A stretch of DNA of 64,000 nt, from positions 248,001 to 312,000 of the forward strand of contig QVRM01005427.1 of the NCBI GenBank assembly GCA_003439945.1, in the 5' to 3' direction. Made by a program: the position numbers and the translations under genes. This document shows positions 21,608 through 33,871 of the stretch, one piece after another; the stretch's first letter is position 1; each line of letters starts with the position of its first letter. The stretch is from Dermanyssus gallinae (lineage: Eukaryota > Arthropoda > Arachnida > Mesostigmata > Dermanyssidae). Below the pieces are notes generated by a model. That model saw only the letters and a list, made by a program, of their open reading frames with translations, ran no database searches and was not told where the DNA came from.

Positions 21608-23025
21608 ATGTCTGAAGAGTCTAAAGTAGAGCTAGCGCGAGTATATCGCGAAGCTAGAAGACTAGCCGGCGCTTCGTTCACAAAGAAGAAGCAACAGATA
21701 ACGGAATTCCTTCACGATGCTAGTTACAACGAAGACACTAAGAAGAAAGCGGCTCAGCTTCTCCGCCATATTGAGGAGTTAATACTCGAACAAGCTCAAT
21801 GATAAGTTACTTCCATTCCTATTAAATATGGAACAAAAAGACAGAGAGGCGGCAGAAGAACGAACCGCCCAATATAGATTCGATGGTCTTGATATAGTCC
21901 ACGAATTGCAAGATTTCATCTCTAAAGGTGCAAGTAACGACGCACCCCCGCCCTCCCCTGCACTTCCAGTCTTCACCCACGACAATTCACACAAGATTCC
22001 GAAGTTCGCAGGGGACGTTAAGCGCTTCAAGGAGTGGTGGGAGTTTTTCGCACTCTACGCACACGACAATCCACATTTCACGGACATCGAGAAGTTTAAA
22101 CATCTACGCGACGCACTCGTCGGTCCAGCCGCACGGGAGATATCGCATCTGGGCTTCTCCGCTACGCAGTACAGCACCGCGCTCGACATCATCCGGAGGA
22201 AATTTGGACAGGAGAAGACGGCAGAAGAAGAGCACATCAGAGAGATTCGTCGTCTATGCTCCTCGCTGGATCTTCGCCGCCACGAAAAACTAAGTTACTT
22301 TACTTCAATACTCTCACAAAACATTAGAGCGTTAAATAGTCTAGGTACTAAGTGCGACACGCTATCAATTACCATATCACCGATGGTCCTGGATTGTCTG
22401 CCTGTGAACATGAAAGCTAGATTTATTAGAAGCTACAATGAAAAATGTAAATCACCCGAATATACCACATGCAAGCTAGAAGCACTACTAGAATTTCTCG
22501 AAGAAGAAGTCCGCATCAGCCAAGCTATAGGCAGCTCATTCACACACAACAATTCACAAAAAATCAAACAACACTACGCATCTACACACTACCCTAACAC
22601 TACAAACAAAAATCACACACAAGCTAATAGCAACAATGACAGGCGTGAATATGCATTTTCGGTGAGCTCTACATACACGTGTATATTCTGCAGTGGTACT
22701 CACGAATCTCACAAATGCAGAAAAGTGCTATTGCTTGACACTCGTAAACAAATACTGGAGCAACAGAATGCGTGTGTTAAGTGTCTAAGAAAAAATCATC
22801 TTGCTAGCAAGTGCAGAAGCAAGAACATAGAGTGTGCGAAGTGCAAGGGCAAACACTACACTATTATGTGCGCAAAGACAACTTCACCGACAAACACTTC
22901 CACGCCACAATCGCACAATCAGACATCCACCAGTAATTTCACATGCAAAAACTCTACAGACTCTAACGCAACACTACTACAGACTGGGTTCATTCGTGTA
23001 GCATCAGGCAAGATGCGCACAATAT
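21608..23025 (+). pseudogene. BEL/Pao gag region (one frameshift)
   Basis: Gag starts at the Met at 21,608 (frame to 21,802). The reading then shifts by one base near 21,797 and continues in the frame that is open from before 21,828. The central region, about 21,980-22,240, resembles the DUF1759 domain of BEL/Pao gag (I-P-K-F-A-G-D, W-W-E-F-F, L-R-D-A-L-V-G-P-A). Cys-rich zinc-knuckle-like motifs lie at 22,680-22,875 (C-I-F-C...H-K-C; C-V-K-C-L-R-K-N-H-L-A-S-K-C; C-A-K-C-K-G-K-H). The frame is cut by the solo LTR at 23,026; the 14 nt after its TSD continue it in phase into the protease. Gag packages the RNA in the cytoplasmic particle. Confidence 0.9.
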
Positions 23026-23584
23026 TGTAACGAAGTTACTGTGTACGCATCATAGCGCAATTCAAATAAGTTCTAACCGACCACGTCCAACGGCTACAAC
23101 GCCCGCGCCAGAATGTCAACGTACACAACGTTCACCGAATGATGCATGTCTCAACCGAACAAGACATGTCTCAACCAGCCAGCCGAGAACAGCCACAGCC
23201 TTTCGCGCCGAAACCCCAACGTCCTCCGCCGTCCAAACGATCATCGGCCGACACCGGGAGAGGGTCGACCTATGATCGGCAGTCCAAGTCAAACAGTCAC
23301 TTAACCTGTATTCCTATACGAAACAAACACAAACTGCTGTACATTTCGACCGATTGGAGAGCGGGTTCTGACACCTTTTGGGGTGTCAGCACGCCGCGGT
23401 GCCTCGTGAACCAATAAATAGACTGAGCAGCATGGCTTAACCCCCATCCGTTGCTCGGCCGTGCTTTGCATTAGACCGTATGCTGCGTGTCGTCATTCAT
23501 CGTTCCTGAGTCCCTCGGGCTGCAGTACCCGTCCGGATGAGTCTACATCCCCAAGCTGACTTAGCGTAACACAACAACGTTACA
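23026..23584 (+). mobile_element. Solo LTR of a different LTR retrotransposon
   Basis: A 559-bp insert with TGTAACG...CGTTACA inverted ends and a 4-bp target duplication ATAT (23,022-23,025 and 23,585-23,588). An AATAAA is near 23,413. Insert plus TSD (563 bp) shifts phase by two, which accounts for the different frames of gag and protease. A 4-bp duplication fits Ty3/gypsy-type elements. A solo LTR is the product of recombination between the two LTRs of a full element. Confidence 0.9.
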
Positions 23585-26100
23585 ATATGTAGAGTGTTAC
23601 TCGACTCAGGAGCGCAACGCTCATATATATCACAAAGACTCATCGATATTCTTAAAACAAAACCAACCAATTCCCAATCGATGATTACATACACCATAGG
23701 AGGCAACGTCTCAAAAATACAAGCATACGACATATTCGAAGTACACGTTCAAGGTAGATTCAGCCAAAAAAAGCACTGTCGATAAGTTGCTTAGGCATCC
23801 CCGAAATAACCAAGGGTTTACTGCCAGTAGTTGGCGACACATACGGTTTAGCTCACATAGCCGACCATATTGATGGTGACTATTCTTACTCAATCGATGT
23901 GCTCATTGGAGCTGACTATCTGCCAGAACTACTTTTGGGCGATGAGCGCATATTTGGCAAGCTCGTAGCCGTGAACACAAGAATGGGTTGGTTCTTTTAC
24001 GGCAAGAACACCGCATCCTTTAACAACGCCGATATAGAAGCTGGCCTCTGTGCGTTATATGCGATGCAACCATGCAGTCCAGTGCCACTGCTCAGTATCT
24101 CTCCATTGAAAAAACATACACGTTCAGACAAACAAGATATTGATTTTTTATGGGACACGGAGTTATTAGGTCTCGGCGATCTCACTGAAGATACCCAACC
24201 GCACACTGCACACGAGCTCACGATGTTTTTTAAAGATACTGTGCGTAGACTCCCAAATGGTCGTTACGAAGTTAGCCTACCATTTAAATATAATATTCGT
24301 ACTTTGGGAGACAACGAGAAAATAGCCATGTCCAGGCTGAAAAGACTGCTCGTAACTTCGGGCAAAGACAAAACAATGCTAACGGCAATAGACCATGAAA
24401 TAGCTAAGTATTTAGAAAAAGGTTATGCCGAGCTAGCTCAACCAAGAAAAGAAGGAGAATTGGCGCATTATTTACCTATATTAGCAATAACAAAACGCAA
24501 TCCTACTCCCACAACCGATATAAAGGTTAGAGTAGTAAAAGACGCAGGCGCCAGACAACGAGACGAAGCCTCGTTAAACGATGTTCTCTTTCAAGGGCCA
24601 AATCTTCTTCCAGACATTCTTAAGATTATCTTTCAATTTCGCGGCTACAGAATATCACTAGTTTCCGATATAGAGAAGGCTTTTCTGCAGTTTAAAATTA
24701 ACCCTGAACATAGAACCCTTTTGAGATTCTTTTGGCCGTTATGCATTTCGAAAGATCCAAAAGCACCAATCAAGGAATTCTGGGGTACAGTACTAGATTT
24801 TGGCTTGATTTGTAGTCCATGGTTACATTGCCAGGGCGTCAGGCATCATCTAGAAGAAGAGATTAAAAACAGACCCGAATATGCAGATTTTCTAAAAGAA
24901 GTATCATTAAGTTTCTATATGGATGATATAGTTAGTGGCTCTGAAACTATTTGCGAGGGCAAAAACAGATTCGGAATTCTTCACAACGTCTTTCAAGCAG
25001 GTCGTTTCTCTTTAAACAAATGGGCGACCAATTCACAAGAATTAGGAACATTTATTCAGGAAACCCTACCAAATGCAACTGTGTCTTTCAATAATGAACA
25101 GTTTAAGTTGCTTGGCATGCTTTGGGATCAACGTTCCGATTTGATAGGCGTTTTCACCGAAAATGCAATCGCCTCACTAAGAAATAACAGCCCGTCGAAG
25201 AGATCTCTATTGAAAGGACTGGCGCAGCTATTCGATCCACTAGGCATCATGTCACCAATTACTATTAACGCTAAAACGCTACTGCAAAAGCTATGGCAAC
25301 AAAAGGTTGACTGGGACGATGAACTATCGGACACAAATCGCGCAGCATATCACAATATGATTAGCCACTTGGAGAACAGCGACACACTGAAAACGCATCG
25401 TGTAATTGGAGACAAGCACAACAAAAACATCTTTAAGCGAGAACTGCACATCTTCTGCGATGCTAGCCAGTCCGCTTACGGTTGTGTCATCTACCTTAGG
25501 GAAATGTGCATGAACGGCAGTGCATCGACTTCTTTTGTTATTGCTAAGACGAGAGTCGCACCGCTCAAGGCAAAACCTACCATACACCGCTTAGAATTAT
25601 TGGGCGCGTTGATAGCAGCTAAACTAACAGCGAAAGTGAAACATTATTTTAACCACCCAATCGATTCTATTTCGTTCTGGTGCGACAACGCATCTGTGTT
25701 GGGCTGGGTGAGAGATTCCCCTGAGCGTTGGAAGCCGTTTGTAGCAAATAGAATTAAAGATATACAAAAGCTCTCTAACCCGGCCGACTGGAGCTATGTT
25801 CGCTCCGAAGACAACCCTGCAGATATTCTCAGCAGAGGAACATCACTTGTCGCCGATGACACCCGCGAATTTTGGCTTTGCGGGCCGAAATGGTTGAAAA
25901 CAAATGGAAAACCATTAATTGATCATAAACTAAATATTCAGAGTTCCTTGACTCCCGACCCCATCTCAGTAGAAAGGCGAAGAGATACCTCCAATTTTAG
26001 CATCGCTCTTGCACCGCAGTCAGTACGGTGCAGCTTATTAGACGCCTCACGATTTTCGAACTGGTCAAAGGCCTTGTGCATACATAATTTGCTTTGTCAC
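23585..26100 (+). pseudogene. BEL/Pao pol: protease, RT, RNase H (one frameshift)
   Basis: The aspartic protease shows L-L-D-S-G-A-Q-R (23,594 on). A one-base shift near 23,760 moves reading into the long frame that runs to 26,220. The RT spans about 24,400-25,100, with L-V-S-D-I-E-K-A-F-L-Q and the catalytic Y-M-D-D at 24,916-24,927. RNase H follows at 25,440-25,850 (F-C-D-A-S-Q-S-A, H-R-L-E-L-L-G-A, W-C-D-N-A-S, E-D-N-P-A-D). Near 26,100 a second shift leads into the integrase frame. The YMDD box is the normal BEL/Pao and retroviral form. Confidence 0.93.
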
Positions 26101-26131
26101 AAGGTGCAGACGTCCCAAGGCACAACCGCAG

Positions 26132-27538
26132 GTGTATTTCGACGCACATATCACTCCGTCCGAATTCGCTTCGGCATTCACTTGCCTTATTCGCAACATC
26201 CAACACACGCATTTTATTAATGAGATCGCTTCGCGATGCACCAGCATCTCTAAGGCAAGTTCTTTGTACCAATACAGCCCGTTTTTAGACAACTCAGGGT
26301 TGCTGCGTTGTAAATCTAGATTAGAGAAGTCAAATGAATTTTCCTTCAATGAGAAATACCCAATAATTCTCCCAGGAGATAATAAATTAGTCGAACTGCT
26401 AATAGATTGGGTACATTCATCAAAATGTCTTCACTCCGGAGGCATCGCGGCAACATTACATCATCTAAGATTGAATTATCTAATCTTGCGAGCTCGTAAA
26501 GCGACCAAAAAAATGCTGAGCAACTGTAAAGTTTGCCTTAAATTTCGTGCTAAACCAGCCGTAGAAAAAATACCACCTCTACCAGCCTTCAGGCTTGAGC
26601 GCACTCCACCATTCACATTCACTGGAGTAGACTTCGCAGGGCCAATCTACGTAAAAACTTCAGAAAGCCGTAAATGCAAAAGCTACATTACACTCTTCGT
26701 CTGTGCAGTCGTTAGAGCAGTCCATCTTGAACTAGTGCCAGACCTGTCGGCTTATGAATTTTTGTTAGTTCTGCGAAGATTCATTAACAGACACTCTGCA
26801 GTTTCAAAAATCTTTTCGGACAATGCTCTTACTTTTCGTAAAGCATCAAAAGAGATGAAATTGATTTTTGAAAATATAAAAAATAGAGACACACAACATC
26901 TACTTGCGATTTCCGAGATTGAATGGGAATTTATTACGGAACGTTCACCGTGGCACGAAGGCTGGTGGGAGCGTCTAGTCCAAATTGTCAAACGCCCACT
27001 ACAAAAAGTCCTAGGGACAAACACACCATCTTTTCGGGAACTAGCCACTATACTTACGGACATTGAAAACATGGTTAACCAAAGACCACTTACACACACA
27101 ACCACAGACTCTGACGAGCCAAAGGCTTTATGTCCAGCCGATCTCCTCTACAGGTATAAACATAAACTACCCCTTCCGGAGACTTCAAGATTACCCAATA
27201 CTCTACAAGATACTTCAGCAATAATATTTTCCAAAAGATGGAAACACCAGCAATCCATTCTGAACTCATTTTGGAAGAGATTCAAAGAAGAATCTCTACA
27301 ATACTTAAGATCAGCCTACCTTAGAAACCCAACGGAAAGCAAACCACTCGCAGTTGGAGACATATGTATTCTGCAAGATGCCGCTCCATCGAGAGCCTTC
27401 TGGCCTCTCTGCCGTGTGATTTCACTGTCAGGGGGAGCCAGATCAGATCTCCGTAAAGGATCTTGTCTAATTAAACTTGCATCAGGTCAGACGCTTAAAA
27501 GGCCAATACAATTGTTATATAAGCTAGAAGTCAACTAA
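26132..27538 (+). CDS. BEL/Pao integrase and C-terminal domain
   Basis: An open frame of 468 codons. It holds the HHCC zinc region (about 26,410-26,560; H-S-S-K-C-L-H-S-G-G, C-K-V-C), then the rve core with T-G-V-D-F-A-G-P (about 26,620), F-S-D-N-A (about 26,815) and W-H-E-G-W-W-E-R-L (about 26,952), giving the D, D, E catalytic triad. The last 100 residues (W-P-L-C-R-V, L-Y-K-L-E-V-N) match the domain that usually ends BEL/Pao pol. In the original element it was part of one polyprotein, so the Met here is not a natural start. Confidence 0.92.
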   Translation: MYFDAHITPSEFASAFTCLIRNIQHTHFINEIASRCTSISKASSLYQYSPFLDNSGLLRCKSRLEKSNEFSFNEKYPIILPGDNKLVELLIDWVHSSKCLHSGGIAATLHHLRLNYLILRARKATKKMLSNCKVCLKFRAKPAVEKIPPLPAFRLERTPPFTFTGVDFAGPIYVKTSESRKCKSYITLFVCAVVRAVHLELVPDLSAYEFLLVLRRFINRHSAVSKIFSDNALTFRKASKEMKLIFENIKNRDTQHLLAISEIEWEFITERSPWHEGWWERLVQIVKRPLQKVLGTNTPSFRELATILTDIENMVNQRPLTHTTTDSDEPKALCPADLLYRYKHKLPLPETSRLPNTLQDTSAIIFSKRWKHQQSILNSFWKRFKEESLQYLRSAYLRNPTESKPLAVGDICILQDAAPSRAFWPLCRVISLSGGARSDLRKGSCLIKLASGQTLKRPIQLLYKLEVN

Positions 27539-27922
27539 GTGATCTGAACCAAGAATCTTTAATATGTTGTATGTTTGGTTATCCGTTTGTTGCACAGAGA
27601 CAACAACCGCTGGCTTCTTTCTAGCAAACTCTGCAGTCACCCGCGAAACAAGATGATTATGTTGATGTAAAATACTTGATATTCAAATGTCGACAAATAT
27701 TTAAATACGAAACACAAACGCTATAACGTTCGCTATTGTAACAGAGTATGCATTTGCGCGCTTAGAAGCGTCATCCCTCACCCTCGACTGCCGCTTCCGA
27801 GGGGGGAGGGGGCGGTCATATACCACCAACACCGCCGTGACGAGACCGCCGCTACTCTCACACATACACATTAAGTACAGAAGCGCCTGCACGCCAACGC
27901 TATGCAGCCGCTTCGGGGGCAG
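27539..27922 (+). other. BEL/Pao 3' untranslated region with purine tract
   Basis: Noncoding between the pol stop and the 3' LTR. A G-rich tract near 27,798-27,814 and TTCGGGGGCAG just before the LTR are candidate polypurine sites for plus-strand priming. Confidence 0.6.
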
Positions 27923-28399
27923 TGTTACGCACGACATCTCCGATATCGAGCGTTGAGCATTTGGCGCCGCAGTATTAGTTATTTTGGAGCGCGCCAGCAG
28001 ACGCCACTCGTCTCTGATATGATCAATATGCTACAGGTCAACGGCGTCAGACGACACCACGGCGCACTAAGATGCGCACTAAGACGAAACACGAATCTGT
28101 GTAGAGAACAAGAGTGAAACTTATACGATGAATAAACTAGGTCAAGAGGTGAGAGGGACAAGCGAAAGGTGAGGCGTGGTTCGTAGTGCTAACCGAGATC
28201 GGACCGAATAGTCACTCGCAAACCAGCAGTCAACGGGAGTGGTTAGCTGCCACTCTGTAAGGTAGCCGCAGGATATATCGCCTTCGGGGAGATACCCAAA
28301 CCCCAGTACGTACCACCTTCGCTTGGCTACCTCGGATCCTCGCGATCCACCCCCAGATCTAATTGTTGTCAATTAGTAATAAGCGTTAGGTACGTAACA
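27923..28399 (+). repeat. BEL/Pao 3' LTR
   Basis: A 477-bp match of the 5' LTR with about 7-8 substitutions and a one-base indel. Confidence 0.96.
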
Positions 28400-28404
28400 G
28401 TCGT

Positions 28405-29625
28405 ACCCCTATGGAAGAAAAAGGGTGACAGATCCCTACCATATAATTACCTATATCTGTAATTGATTACGTCTCAAAAAGATTCGAGTAAGTGGTGTCG
28501 ACTGAATTGCCACTTGGAACATATTGACCTCATCTCACCTGAACAGATTGGAATTGTGGCAGTACGTTGTTGAATGGGTAGAGACTAATAAGATCTGTTT
28601 GGGTGTTTTCCTTAATGCGGCGGCTGCGTTTTAGTTGCCTTGATCATAATGTTTTTACCCATATGTTTGCACACCTTGGCGGCGCCTTCCGACCTTCCAC
28701 GGTCGAATGGTTTAACTCCTACCTTACGGGTAGAACACAGGCCGTCAGGGTCGGTATGGTGAAATCGTGCTGGCATAGTGTTGACATACGAACACCGCAA
28801 GGCTCTGTTCTTGGTGGTCCTTTTATGTCTAAGATTCTGTTGAATTTAATACGTTTGAAGATTAGCCGTGACACGTTTGGCAAAGCAATAGCTGATGACA
28901 CAACGATCCTTTTTCGAATCGATCCACATGACATTAGTGGCGGAGTAAATAACTCTATTACTTTGGTAGATCAATGTTATGAAAACGTTCAATGAGTTTG
29001 GATTAGTCGTTGACACTAGCAAAACAAACGTCATATTGTTTTGCCAGGCTAAAAGGCTAATTCGTGTGCCAGCGTCCTTCTAACTTCGTCCACATGTGGT
29101 GAATTACTCCTGTCTGGTCAAGTGTCCGGGGGTGACCACTTAGCTCTTAGATTATATAACCCCTAAATGCGATGCGGTCATTTCAGCTTTACGACACATG
29201 AAGCAACTTGGGGTTTCCAATAAAGGCCTGTTGATTGTCTATTCACTCTTTATGCCCATCTTTACGCTACAGAATTTTCCTGTGGGGTGGTGGAGATTGT
29301 GGCATTCTCCGTAAAGCGAAACTCATACAAAATGACGCATTACAAACAGTTTTCTCTGGACGCCGGAGTGATTCTGTAGGGGTCCTGTATATAACTCATG
29401 GGCATCTGAAAATTGAGAAGGTCTTTGTTCTGTGTGCAGGTACACTCGCACTCAAAACAACTCACGGGCCTTGTCCCGGTGGGCATTGCAATCTCTTTGA
29501 CTCAAAAAAGAGTTAGGGCACGGAAAAGAGATATTTTTAATAGGAACAATCCCCTGTGTGCACCCAAGAGACCCAAGCGACTTAAGGACGATTTTAACTT
29601 CTCCACCCAACCATGTCTAATCTTT
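28405..29625 (+). pseudogene. Jockey-like LINE relic, RT part after the BEL insertion
   Basis: It continues the relic of 18,603-20,887: V-V-P-L-W-K-K-K-G-D-R right after the target duplication, then W-F-N-S-Y-L-T-G-R, T-P-Q-G-S-V-L-G, A-D-D-T-T-I-L-F (about 28,890-28,915) and L-R-H-M-K-Q-L-G. Frameshifts and stops are frequent. The 3' end gives way to an oppositely oriented LINE near 29,625. Confidence 0.82.
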
Positions 29626-29626
29626 T

Positions 29627-30545
29627 TTTTGTATGCCTGCGTAATGTTATGGTATAGGTCAGGCACATGCGAGGCAACAGCCTTTAAAAGATAATCACGT
29701 CAAATGCTGTTGAAAACGTTCTGAAAGTCTAGTTGCACCATGAATGTGTCTTCTGATCTGGACTGAAGAAAAGCTCGTGCGACATGGATCGCCACTTCTG
29801 TCCCACTTCTAGTAGCAAAGCCGAGCTGGTGTTCACCTATTGCTTCACCAATTTGCAACGCATTCTTCCAGCAGGCAGTCTTCGCCGCTATTCTACGGAG
29901 TGTAGATGAGCATGCGATAGGACGGTTTGTGCCATCCATCTTTTTAAAGCAAACAGCCTCGCTCCAAATATGATTGACAAGAGATCTGATGGCGGTTCCC
30001 CTCGTAGTAAAATTTCGATGAGTTTGGCAAGTGCATTGACCAAAGCCTCCGCTCGTTTACCCATTGCTCGAAATAACGTAAATCTTGAAGGAACCTTGGT
30101 CGAATGAAGCCGAGGCGCGCAACGGAGCTTCTGGAAAAGCGTCCCACTGCTGTCTTCTCTTGACACGTGAAAGCTTTTCGCAGAGGAAGCTTTGGCAGAG
30201 GGGTCAGTCCACCTCGAGTTCGTTGGTGCGCAGGGATGCTTGTCACGTAGAGAGCCTCCACATGATCGGACTCGACACCGAACGTATCGCACGAGCTTAT
30301 GAGCCTTGCAGCGCTCGACACATCACCTTAGGTTAACTTTGCATTCACTCTGCACGTCAAGGTTTCTTCAGAAAAACCAACTTTCCTGCGTTTCTGGTAA
30401 CTGACTCGACTGGCTAATCCCTCGAGTTTGAAATTGTTCTCAAAGTCTCCAAGGTTTGAGCGTATCATGTCTGTTAACGAACGCGACTCATTCTTGACGT
30501 TTGGGATGCGAAGTATAACAGCACTAAATAATTGCAGAGACAATC
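29627..30545 (-). pseudogene. RLE-LINE reverse transcriptase relic
   Basis: On the minus strand: a pre-RT region (G-D-V-S-S-A-A-R-L-I-S-S-C-D-T) and RT blocks (L-F-A-L-K near 29,950, R-P-I-A-C-S-S-T-L-R-R-I-A-A-K, L-D-F-Q-N-V-F-N-S-I near 29,705, then Y-L-L-K-A-V-A-S-H-V-P). Several frameshifts and stops. The block order fits the single-ORF RLE-LINEs whose C-termini appear elsewhere in the window. Confidence 0.7.
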
Positions 30546-30859
30546 ATGCCGAGTCACTACGTCATTTAAGACTTTTACTAGGCATTCCAGCACAATTCTT
30601 CTAGCTGTTTTGGGTAATTTACGTATCATTTATACATGCTTAAAAATAAACTGAATGTAAGATGTCATCTGTGTAAGTTGTGGCCACGTAGGTTCTGTTG
30701 CAGGCTGCCTGTAAGTAAGCCTTCGATCTTGGATGCATAGAATGTATGCGTCTCAATAAGCCCTTTTAAGTAAACGTCTTCAAAGACCTTCGACCTATTG
30801 GGCACTCGGATTCATAGCTAGCTGTTGAAGTCGAGGAAACTGCGGGATCTTGCGATGAC

Positions 30860-32090
30860 AAGTTATTATCTGTCAGTATGAGCAGTTTCAGAGTTTTTTC
30901 GCCAGTGATAGCAGGGCAAACAGGGCTGTAGAATGTTCACCATCTTAGTAGCTTCTATCATATAAGGGCTAACAGCCTTAAGTGTATCTGCAACCGAGCC
31001 TAAATTTTCAAGAGTAGCTTTAGCTGTGTGAGTAGACTTGCGCTCGACCTGGGAGCAAGTAGGATGCGATTGCGTTCCCTCTGGTAGAAAAGTCTCGGGC
31101 AATTAGATCATGCTGTTGCGTTTTTACGGCATGTCCGTTGCAACGTACAACAGCTTGCTATATGACCCGCGCGTTGGCACTTAAAACATAAAATCGGCTG
31201 GTCCGCTTCCAAGACCGCATTGTGCACCTTGTATCCTAAAAATAGCATCGAACGTTAAAATTACTTTCGTTAGCGTCTTCTTCGTGTCTCGTTTGCTAGT
31301 GTATAAACGATGAACTTCAATCACACCATACGTAGACAGTTCCTAAAAAAATTAACTTTCTGTGAAAATCGTGAATACGGCGTGGATGCGTGCGCGGAAT
31401 CTCAAAATTGATGTACAATTCGCTGTTATCTGTATTTCGTCTACTATTGACACTTCGAGTACTTGCCCGGCCGCGTCAACAGTTGAGGCCCACACTACAA
31501 TGCCTTCACCAACGAAAATTCTGCATGGACGAAACATCTCATGAACATGCTTGGACATCTTCAATAGAGATCTCTACGCAGATTCAGCCTTATCCTGAAT
31601 ATTTGTTTGTTTCTTCCGTATGATCGCCTGGAATGTGCCCATTGAGCCAGCTTGAATGCGCTCTTTCAGGTTCTCCAGCTGCTTCTGTTTGCGCAAAGCA
31701 ATCCGCGATAGAAGAGTTGATTCCACCGCGCGTTCCAGAAGAGTTGATTTATTCTGAAACGTCACGAATCCATGGTCATCTTCACAATCACTGTGGTAGC
31801 CTTTGACCTTTGGTCTGTGGCGCCGCCAGGCCTATTGCTTCCTCAGACATATCTGTATCAAAGCCTTGGGTCTCTTCGAGAAAAACATCCAAAAGCCTTC
31901 GGATCTTCGCTGGTCGTCTTCTTTCCTGACGATGCTGCCATTCATAAACTCCTGTGACGAAATGCGCCTTGCCGTGAGGCCCTTTCCCGAGACATTTGCA
32001 GCTGGTCTTGTCTCCTTTAAGCCTCGGCCCCTTCAGTACCTTCTGTCCGGACCTTAGAGTCCGTCGCCTATAGGCTGACGGCTGCAACGA
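30860..32090 (-). pseudogene. Decayed LINE ORF1 (gag-like) relic
   Basis: Minus-strand fragments in three frames carry a CCHC-type knuckle (F-K-C-Q-R-A-G-H-I-A-S-C-C near 31,160-31,195), preceded by a segment resembling the H-R-L-Y...V-I-L-T-F region of jockey-type ORF1 proteins, and a charged region near 31,600-31,760. No intact frame. Family assignment is tentative. Confidence 0.5.
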
Positions 32091-32099
32091 AAACAGTCA

Positions 32100-33015
32100 T
32101 AGACATTCTTAGCTGGGGTTCTCCTTGTAGTCTTACCTATTACATTCGAGCACGACTATTTGCTCCTGAAAGGAAAGATGGCTCTCTTCGCCCGATCGCA
32201 TGTTCTTCTGCACTCCGAGGTTGTCTTCGAAAATAGGGTGCGATGCCAACAAAGCTACAATACTATTGTCAATTGGTCTCCATTAGTTGGGTTTCGCAAC
32301 TACCAGCGGTCCTGAGATTGGAATTCATGCCTTCTGCGCCTTCCTTAACCCGAGCAGTTGGCCGATCGTCCTAGTTAGGCTAGTTGTTAGGAAAGCCTTT
32401 TACAATGTCTGAAGAGACCTCTTGATGATTGTGGTGAAATACAACGCCGCGCAAGTATTTCACCAGGTGCATGCGGCTTACGCAAAACAGTCGCAATTGG
32501 TCGTGCCACACAACGCTATATCTTTGCAGTTCGCCTTTCAACAAGAAACTCTTTAGGTCCGTCCTTACGTAGCTTGTGCGTAATGGACTTGGCCGACTCC
32601 TTATACTGTCCTCTAAATGTCTGGTATCTGGACGACGAGGTTGCCTAGCATCGGTGACCGGTAATATTCGTAGAGTCCGGGATTTCGAGAAGGTAAATGG
32701 TCTATCCCTAACCCCAAGAAATTGTTTTGACTTGACTGAAAACCTTCATGGCTCAACAAGTGGACTTTGAGGACATTGAATTGGTGCTTCACAACGTACT
32801 CGTATGCATCTCATCTAACACAGTGCATTGTCTGCTTCCCACATTCTTTGATGGACTAAAATTGCCCGATGCTGTCGCGTTGGCTGGTCATGCCGTGGTC
32901 CCCCTAATGTCCCAAGCCTTGAAAAAGGCCTTCGTCGACCTTATCCAGTTCATTATTCGGTGCGGTTTCATACCAGCTGACACCCTTGACCAGAAAGGGT
33001 GATCGACCCCACCCC
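32100..33015. other. Unassigned intergenic sequence
   Basis: The frame at 32,748-33,002 (84 codons) has no recognised domain and no homologue elsewhere in the window. Nothing else is seen. Confidence 0.4.
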
Positions 33016-33313
33016 AGAAGAGTGTAGTCGGCGGTGATGGCTTTGACGGCTAATGCACCGTTCGAAACGGGGCGTTGCCATGGCAATCATGGTTAGCAAA
33101 ACAATCGCAAGTTCGAGCCCGGCCGTGCTGGTTGTATTTGTTGGACGTGGTTGTCATTGCTCTGCTTCTGCTACATATCTCTGCTGGAAAAAGCCAAGAT
33201 AACTCCAGTACGGAAACGCAATGGCGATAGATGCATTTAGACGATATCGTGCCACAAGCAACTTAACCCATTACGAGCGTCTAAAATGTGGTTGTCAGAG
33301 CGTTAAAAAAAAA
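33016..33313 (+). mobile_element. tRNA-derived SINE, second family
   Basis: About 295 bp with a tRNA-like head (GGCTTTGACGGCTAATGC A-box region, GTTCGAGCCC B-box region), a conserved body (GTTGGACGTGGTTGTCATTG) and a terminal A-run. The other copy, at 52,574-52,863, is a clean insertion that defines the element ends. Confidence 0.8.
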
Positions 33314-33339
33314 AAGAAGAAATTGCGCAACAGTACATT

Positions 33340-33700
33340 TAACCAAGTCTAAGTATCTGCTAGTCTTCGTTACATTATCGAGCCTTATCCTCGTCTCTGC
33401 GGGGAAAACGACTGTGCGGTCTCATCATTACGACGTCTTTCGAGATGAGTTGCATGCAGGTAGGGGACGCAATCGTTACTGACTCATTAGCTCCCTCCCT
33501 CAGTGGTCAATGCGAGAACGAAGCACGTTGGTCATGCGTCTAGCGAAGGCCAGCCAATATATGCAGAAAGTATGCTAGTATTATTTGCCCCTACAACTTC
33601 CGCCCGCTGGCATTGAGGAGTATCTCAATGGGGACCTGGGTCGAAGACTTACAGGCTTATTCAACGAATCGGCAAAACACTCAACCGTTCGACAAGATCT
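33340..33700 (+). pseudogene. RLE-LINE C-terminal relic
   Basis: It matches the fragment at 38,280-38,560 (shared V-T-D-S-L-A, then P-Y-N-F-R-P-L-A against P-Y-K-F-Y-P-F-A). Frameshifted and truncated. Confidence 0.55.
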
Positions 33701-33871
33701 GATAATGATGATGAGCTGTGGAATACCTGCACACTAGAGACTATCGTTGGACACTCAGCGGGGTAACGCGTAGAGCTCTATGCGTGGAGCTCTGCTACAC
33801 TGGGCCCGACCGAACCTGGAGAATGTGTGACGTGTATGTCGTAGTGTTATATGTATACCTAAAACCTTTTC

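Larger units (their letters stand above)
20888..28399 (+). mobile_element. BEL/Pao LTR retrotransposon, complete but broken
   Basis: A 7.5-kb element with LTRs of 476 and 477 bp, TG...CA ends and a 5-bp target duplication GTCGT (20,883-20,887 and 28,400-28,404), typical of BEL/Pao. It sits inside the LINE relic, whose RT reading resumes directly after it. Internal order is gag, protease, RT, RNase H, integrase and a C-terminal domain. Lesions: frameshifts near 21,797, 23,760 and 26,100, plus a foreign solo LTR at 23,026-23,584. The two LTRs differ at roughly 7-8 positions and one indel (under 2%), so the insertion is fairly young. Confidence 0.96.
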
